NCBI GenBank assembly: GCA_000438355.1
Contig: FR901492.1
Span: 1 to 29,562, forward strand
Reading direction: 5' to 3'
Origin: Clostridium sp. CAG:273
GTDB lineage: Bacteria; Bacillota; Clostridia; TANB77; CAG-508
Length of the DNA stretch: 29,562 nucleotides
Shown in pieces: positions 25,212 through 29,562 of the stretch; position 1 is the first letter of the stretch, and the number at the start of each line of letters is the position of its first letter. Position numbers and translations under genes: made by a program. The notes beneath the pieces were generated by a model. The model searched no databases. It had not been told where the DNA came from and saw only the letters and a program-made list of their open reading frames with translations.

Positions 25212-28200
25212 CTACAAAATATATTTTTTTATTAACGAGATTCCAACTACTATTATTAACATTCCTCCTAGTATTACTGTAACATATATTAGTATTGTCT
25301 CTCCTGTTATTATTGATACTATTAATTCTGATTTTGCATAATTATTTGTTTCTTCTATTTTTATGTTCCCTTCGTCTATTATTATTTTTTCGTCTATATC
25401 TCTCGTTGCTAATACATATGTATTATTTTCTATTTGTGCCATGCCGCTTTCATCTAAGTGATATGTTAATTTTAATTTAACTACTTTTTCTTCATTTGGT
25501 CTTAGATATTCTTGGAAATTATCATATATTATATGTCCGTTTTCTCCTACATACCAACCTTCATTTCCTTCCTTACTAAAGTTTGCTCCATTCGGTAATA
25601 AATCTATTATTTGGTCTATTGTTGCATTATAATCTCCAATATTTGTTACTTTAATTTCATAAATAATATCTAATTTTGTGTTTTCTATATTTTTGCTCGG
25701 TAAATCCAACTTTGCTATATTATTTGCCTTTTGATATATATCATGTTTTTTTACTGTGTTTGTTGTTTTGTCTGTTGTAATTATTTGAGTTATTCTTTTT
25801 TCTATTTGTAAATCTGTATATGTATATTGCATCTCCACTCTGTTTTTGCTAGTTTCCTCATCCTCTTTTGTATACTCTACTGTGTCTCCTCTTTTATCTT
25901 GCTGCTCTACCACTATTTGTGATAATAACTTATCATGTGTTTTATCATTTTTTGTTACTTTTAATACTAGTTGTAATTTTTGTACTCCTGTATTTAATTC
26001 TGGTTTTTCTTCTTCTTTTTCTTCTGTGTCTTCTTCATGATTTTCTTCATACTCATATCTTTTTGGATATAACTCATTATTTATATCTGTTTCATATGAG
26101 TATTTACTTGTTGTTACTTTCTTTCCATCTAATTTCCAACCATTTGCTTTGTTTATTTCATTGTCTTCTATATATTCCATCCCATTTGATATTGTACTTG
26201 TTACTTTTTTTGCATATCCACTTCCTAGTCCATTATTTTTTATTCTTATTTGTATTGTTACTATATCTCCGTATTGCATTGGCACTGGTTGTTCTTCTAT
26301 TGTTACTGTTTTTTCATTTACTTTTACTACTCTACTTTCTATTCCTATACTTGGTGGGTCTGGTTTCTTTATTTCAAATGTTACTTTGTTACTTTCCACT
26401 TCTGTATAATTTCCATCTGTTTCTGCATATCCTACTACATCATATTTTCCTATGTCATATGGTCTTTCTATTTCTTCATCTGTTCCTGCTTTATAATATT
26501 TGTATGTTACTTCTGATGTTGTATTTTTCTCTACTACATATGGTTCTATTAATTCTCTATCATATTTTTTACTTTCACAACCTATTACTAATATCCCTGT
26601 TTCTTTTGATATTGTTACCATTATTTCTCCATATTCTGGTTGTGTAAATGTATAGTTTCCTACATCTTTTCCACTTAATATAATTTCTTCTATTGCTACT
26701 CTCCATGTTCCTGTATCTGGGCTTTCTGCTTCTCCTGTTTTAGGTATTGTTGCTACTACATCGTCTCCTTCTACTAAGTTGTCAAATTCTCCTCCTATTA
26801 TTTCTACTGTTGTTTCTTTATTATATATTCTATTTTTTCCAGATAAGTTTATTATTCTTAATGGTCTTGATGTTATTTCTACCATTATGTCTCCATATTC
26901 TGGGTGTTTTAATATGTAGTTTGGTGAATCTTCTCCTATTAGTTTTATCTCTGCTATTGATACTTTCCATTGCCCTACATTTTTACTTTCTGCTTCTCCT
27001 GTTAATGGTAGTTCAAAGTATAAATTGTCTCCTTCACATACTCCTATTAGTCTTCCTCCACTTATTACTACTGTTGTATTTCCATTATAAACTTTATTTG
27101 TGGCTATTATGTCTTCTATTGTTATTATCTTTGGTGTTATTGTATATTTTCCCCATACTCCTGTTTTATATTCATTTCCTTCATATACTACTTTTAACTC
27201 ATATTCATATTCTTTTACGTTTTCTGGGTTTTCTTTTATTCCATCATAGTATTCTACTATTTCTGCATTTCTTGGATTTTCGTATTTTACTCCTTGTTTT
27301 TCTGAATTATATATATCTGCTGCATCTGTTACTTTTAATCCTTTATATGCTTCACATATTGGACAACTATCGTATGTTGAGCTATATATTGGATGTTCTA
27401 ATCCTGCATCACATTCATAATATATATTTGTTATTTCAAATTCTGTACTATATGTATTTCCTGCTTTATCTACTGCTTCTAATGTATGTTTTCCATTTTT
27501 ATTAAATGTATGATTTCCATTAAATATTACTTCTCCATCCATTTTAAATGTTGCTACACCTGATGGCACATCATTTGCTTCCAAATCTAGTGTTAATTCG
27601 TCTACCACTATTGTCTGCAAGTCTCCTATTACTTGTATTGTTGGATTTGTTCTATCTATTAAGTATGGTCCTGTTACATTATCACTTGTTATATTTCCAA
27701 CATTGTCTTCTGCTATAATATGTAAATATTTTTCTGTTTCTGTATCTATTGTTAATTTTCCATTTACACTTGCTATATTTTCACTCCATGTTGTTGGTAA
27801 ATTTTTATTATCTGTTATTGCATATTTATAATGTTTAAATCCTGCTCCTCCATCTGTAATACTTACTTGTACTTGTGTTTCTCTTGCCCAGTCACTTGTT
27901 TTTGGATTAACTGAAATACTTGGTGCTGTTTTATCTATATGATATGGCCCTGTTACATTGTCACTTGTTATATTACCAACATTATCTTCTGCTATAATGT
28001 GTAAATATTTTTCTGTTTCTGTATTTATTGTTATTGTATCATTTGCTTTTGCTATATTTTCACTCCATGTTGTAGGAGTATCTTTGCTATCTGTTACTGC
28101 ATACTTATAGTATTTAACCCCACTTTGATTATCTAAAATATCTATTTTAACTTCTATTTCCTGTGCCCAATTACTATCTTTCGGATTTACTGTTATTGTT

Positions 28201-29417
28201 GGTACAGTTCTATCTATATTGTTTATTGTTACAATATAGTCTCTACTATTTCCTACATTATCAACTAAAATAAATTTATAATTTCCGTTATTCGTTGCTG
28301 TAAAGTTAATATTTGTAGTTGTAACTACTTGTCCATTTGGTAATGTTACATTTTTTACTCCAGATTGAGAATCTGTTACCTTTAAAGCTATATCAACATT
28401 TCCTTTTGTCCATGAAGATGGTGTTATTTGATGTGTTGCATCAGGCGGTGTTGTATCTGAACCCACATTAAAGTATACTGTAACTGGAACAGACATATTC
28501 CCCTTATCATCTGCTGCCCATAATTGTATCATATGTTGACCTGTAGAAATTGAAGTAGGAATAACAAAGCTTGTATTAAAAGGAACTGCATTTCCATTTG
28601 GTCTATAATTGTTTCCAATCGTAATTTCAGCTCCTGAATCTATTGCATATTTTACTGTTAAAACATCACCTACATCTATATCATTAACAGTTCCGGTAAC
28701 TTTAACTGTTTGTGTTGGATAATATGCTTTATCAAATGAACTTGTTACATTTATTGTTGGAGGCGTGTTTAGTTCTCCTACACCTATAATAACAGAATAT
28801 TTTTGAGTTTCACCAGGTCCTATAGATCTGTTTTTCCATGAATATGCCATTCCTGAATCAGTATTACTTCCATCATAAGTATAGCTCGTATTCCACATAT
28901 TTGCTTGCCTGTCATTATATGTTCCAAACCAATATGTATCAACATTTGTTACTCCATAAGAATCTCTTCCTATAAATCTAAAAATATGGCTTCCATCACT
29001 CATAGTAAATCCTCTGTTACCAGAAATATTATCAATTGGTGCACGGTCATTACTTGCTATTTGTATGTCTGCATGAGTAGCTATACCTATTGTTGCAGAC
29101 GAATTATTATTGTTAGTTACAATATATTCTACTTTTACGTAATTTCCATCACTGATATTTGTTAAATTAGTTATTAAATTTACACCATTTAATGATCCAG
29201 TTCCATTTTTTATATTAGTTTCTGAACCATTTACATTTAAAACTGTATCATATCCATGATCATTATATGTAGTTTGTACTCCTTCTCCCCAAATGTTGAA
29301 ATTAGACTCACTCATAAAATATGCATCCATAGTGTCTGCATATATTTCTTTTTCATATATAAAAATCAATGTTGATATTAAAAAAAATGTAATAAAAATT
29401 TTTATATATTTTTTCAT
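25212..29417 (-). CDS. Large surface protein with Ig-like and MBG/YDG-like repeats, membrane-anchored
   Basis: 1401 residues. Signal peptide (about 1-27, cleavage near IYA-D). The N-terminal beta domain (28-215) is not recognised. An Ig/cadherin-like domain follows at about 216-319, then tandem bacterial Ig-like repeats to about 650, two of them 93-residue near-copies. A Cys motif (C...SCPIC) lies at about 665-690. Two MBG/YDG-type repeats follow at about 756-950 (KVYNGNTTVVISGG and RIYNKETTVEIIGG). A DUF11-like domain (about 1019-1106), a Glu-rich linker and a second DUF11-like module (LDIIYEIKVTNIGDYNATI) come next. The C-terminus is VSIITGE, a transmembrane helix and KKYIL. No LPXTG. Start ATG with AGGAAG upstream. 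It has no catalytic motif; the likely role is stalk or adhesin. Confidence 0.9.
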   Translation of the reverse strand: MKKYIKIFITFFLISTLIFIYEKEIYADTMDAYFMSESNFNIWGEGVQTTYNDHGYDTVLNVNGSETNIKNGTGSLNGVNLITNLTNISDGNYVKVEYIVTNNNNSSATIGIATHADIQIASNDRAPIDNISGNRGFTMSDGSHIFRFIGRDSYGVTNVDTYWFGTYNDRQANMWNTSYTYDGSNTDSGMAYSWKNRSIGPGETQKYSVIIGVGELNTPPTINVTSSFDKAYYPTQTVKVTGTVNDIDVGDVLTVKYAIDSGAEITIGNNYRPNGNAVPFNTSFVIPTSISTGQHMIQLWAADDKGNMSVPVTVYFNVGSDTTPPDATHQITPSSWTKGNVDIALKVTDSQSGVKNVTLPNGQVVTTTNINFTATNNGNYKFILVDNVGNSRDYIVTINNIDRTVPTITVNPKDSNWAQEIEVKIDILDNQSGVKYYKYAVTDSKDTPTTWSENIAKANDTITINTETEKYLHIIAEDNVGNITSDNVTGPYHIDKTAPSISVNPKTSDWARETQVQVSITDGGAGFKHYKYAITDNKNLPTTWSENIASVNGKLTIDTETEKYLHIIAEDNVGNITSDNVTGPYLIDRTNPTIQVIGDLQTIVVDELTLDLEANDVPSGVATFKMDGEVIFNGNHTFNKNGKHTLEAVDKAGNTYSTEFEITNIYYECDAGLEHPIYSSTYDSCPICEAYKGLKVTDAADIYNSEKQGVKYENPRNAEIVEYYDGIKENPENVKEYEYELKVVYEGNEYKTGVWGKYTITPKIITIEDIIATNKVYNGNTTVVISGGRLIGVCEGDNLYFELPLTGEAESKNVGQWKVSIAEIKLIGEDSPNYILKHPEYGDIMVEITSRPLRIINLSGKNRIYNKETTVEIIGGEFDNLVEGDDVVATIPKTGEAESPDTGTWRVAIEEIILSGKDVGNYTFTQPEYGEIMVTISKETGILVIGCESKKYDRELIEPYVVEKNTTSEVTYKYYKAGTDEEIERPYDIGKYDVVGYAETDGNYTEVESNKVTFEIKKPDPPSIGIESRVVKVNEKTVTIEEQPVPMQYGDIVTIQIRIKNNGLGSGYAKKVTSTISNGMEYIEDNEINKANGWKLDGKKVTTSKYSYETDINNELYPKRYEYEENHEEDTEEKEEEKPELNTGVQKLQLVLKVTKNDKTHDKLLSQIVVEQQDKRGDTVEYTKEDEETSKNRVEMQYTYTDLQIEKRITQIITTDKTTNTVKKHDIYQKANNIAKLDLPSKNIENTKLDIIYEIKVTNIGDYNATIDQIIDLLPNGANFSKEGNEGWYVGENGHIIYDNFQEYLRPNEEKVVKLKLTYHLDESGMAQIENNTYVLATRDIDEKIIIDEGNIKIEETNNYAKSELIVSIITGETILIYVTVILGGMLIIVVGISLIKKYIL
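27671..28228 (-). repeat. Tandem 279-nt (93-residue) repeat inside the surface-protein gene
   Basis: Two adjacent copies, about 27671-27949 and 27950-28228, encode Ig-like units that end almost identically. In both, TETEKYLHIIAEDNVGNITS is followed by DNVTGPY. Identity is very high over the shared ends at DNA level and lower in the other half of each copy. This fits recent duplication or gene conversion and gives a site for copy-number change by recombination. Confidence 0.8.
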
Positions 29418-29449
29418 AACTTCCTACCTTTCGCTAATTATATAATTAT

Positions 29450-29478
29450 ATAATAACAAATATATTAATATATAACAA
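29450..29478 (-). promoter_or_regulatory. Candidate promoter of the 1401-residue surface-protein gene
   Basis: Minus strand TTGTTA (29473-29478), a 17-nt spacer and TATTAT (29450-29455). Several other TATAAT-like hexamers lie downstream at 29437-29450, so the exact -10 is uncertain. Confidence 0.35.
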
Positions 29479-29501
29479 TGGTAGTAACACCCATATATTA
29501 C

Positions 29502-29534
29502 TAGTATTTCCAAAGTTAATTTACGGAAATACTA
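29502..29534. repeat. 10-bp perfect inverted repeat upstream of the surface-protein gene
   Basis: TAGTATTTCC (29502-29511) and GGAAATACTA (29525-29534) with a 13-nt loop, about 85 nt upstream of the surface gene start. There is no adjacent U-run. It could be an operator or the 3' hairpin of a gene beyond the window. Confidence 0.55.
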
Positions 29535-29562
29535 TTTATGGCACTTTTATTTTAAAATATTA

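Noticed and set aside
25868..27505. Long Leu-rich plus-strand open frames (259 and 252 codons)
   Set aside because: They are antisense to the repeat region of the 1401-residue surface protein. Their almost pure Leu/Phe/Tyr content is an artefact of the reverse strand of AT-rich Glu/Lys/Asn codons.
1..29562. CRISPR arrays, tRNA/rRNA genes, insertion sequences or phage genes
   Set aside because: No regularly spaced repeats, no tRNA-like or rRNA-like sequence and no transposase or integrase motif were seen. The only large repeats are protein-domain repeats.

Overview
The window is very AT-rich DNA and most genes lie on the minus strand. It holds a sporulation phosphatase (SpoIIE), a clostridial-type mre/min cell-shape cluster, DUF4321, a MecA-type adaptor and several very large membrane-anchored surface proteins. 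This points to a low-G+C Firmicute of the class Clostridia, probably spore-forming or descended from spore formers. Species cannot be told from the sequence. I see no rRNA, tRNA, CRISPR array, transposase or phage gene.

Layout, left to right. (1) 52-2544, minus: spoIIE, with a candidate promoter just upstream that overlaps a possible Spo0A box. (2) 2896-13891, minus: a two-gene operon for giant surface proteins of 1688 and 1969 residues. It starts from a clear sigma-A promoter at 13924-13952, and a hairpin terminator follows at 2830-2869. (3) 13892-14366: non-coding, with a perfect 16-bp terminator-like hairpin. (4) 14367-15059, minus: a membrane-anchored TlpA/ResA-like thioredoxin with an unusual hairpin between a strong Shine-Dalgarno sequence and its start codon. 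(5) 15287-16516, plus: three small unrecognised genes (51, 200 and about 130 residues), divergent from the thioredoxin gene. They end at a bidirectional terminator shared with minC.

(6) 16572-23090, minus: DUF4321 - radC - mreB - mreC - mreD - PBP2 - minC, read from a sigma-A promoter at 23146-23174. This is the cell-elongation cassette: the MreB filament, MreC/MreD linkers and the PBP2 transpeptidase, plus the division-site inhibitor MinC. The minD and minE genes that usually follow minC are not here. (7) 23372-24001, plus: a mecA-like adaptor gene that shares a perfect 17-bp bidirectional terminator with the next gene. (8) 24041-25030, minus: a membrane-anchored M23 peptidoglycan hydrolase. 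(9) 25212-29417, minus: a third surface protein of 1401 residues with Ig-like and MBG/YDG-like repeats.

Taken together, the window is an envelope region covering wall synthesis, wall hydrolysis, division-site control and three long stalk-like surface proteins. The proteins of 1688 and 1401 residues share a recognisable C-terminal module with a membrane anchor and lack an LPXTG motif; the 1969-residue protein has a looser version. The least explained parts are that anchor module, the putative thioester adhesin domain of the 1969-residue protein, and the three-gene unknown cassette at 15287-16516.
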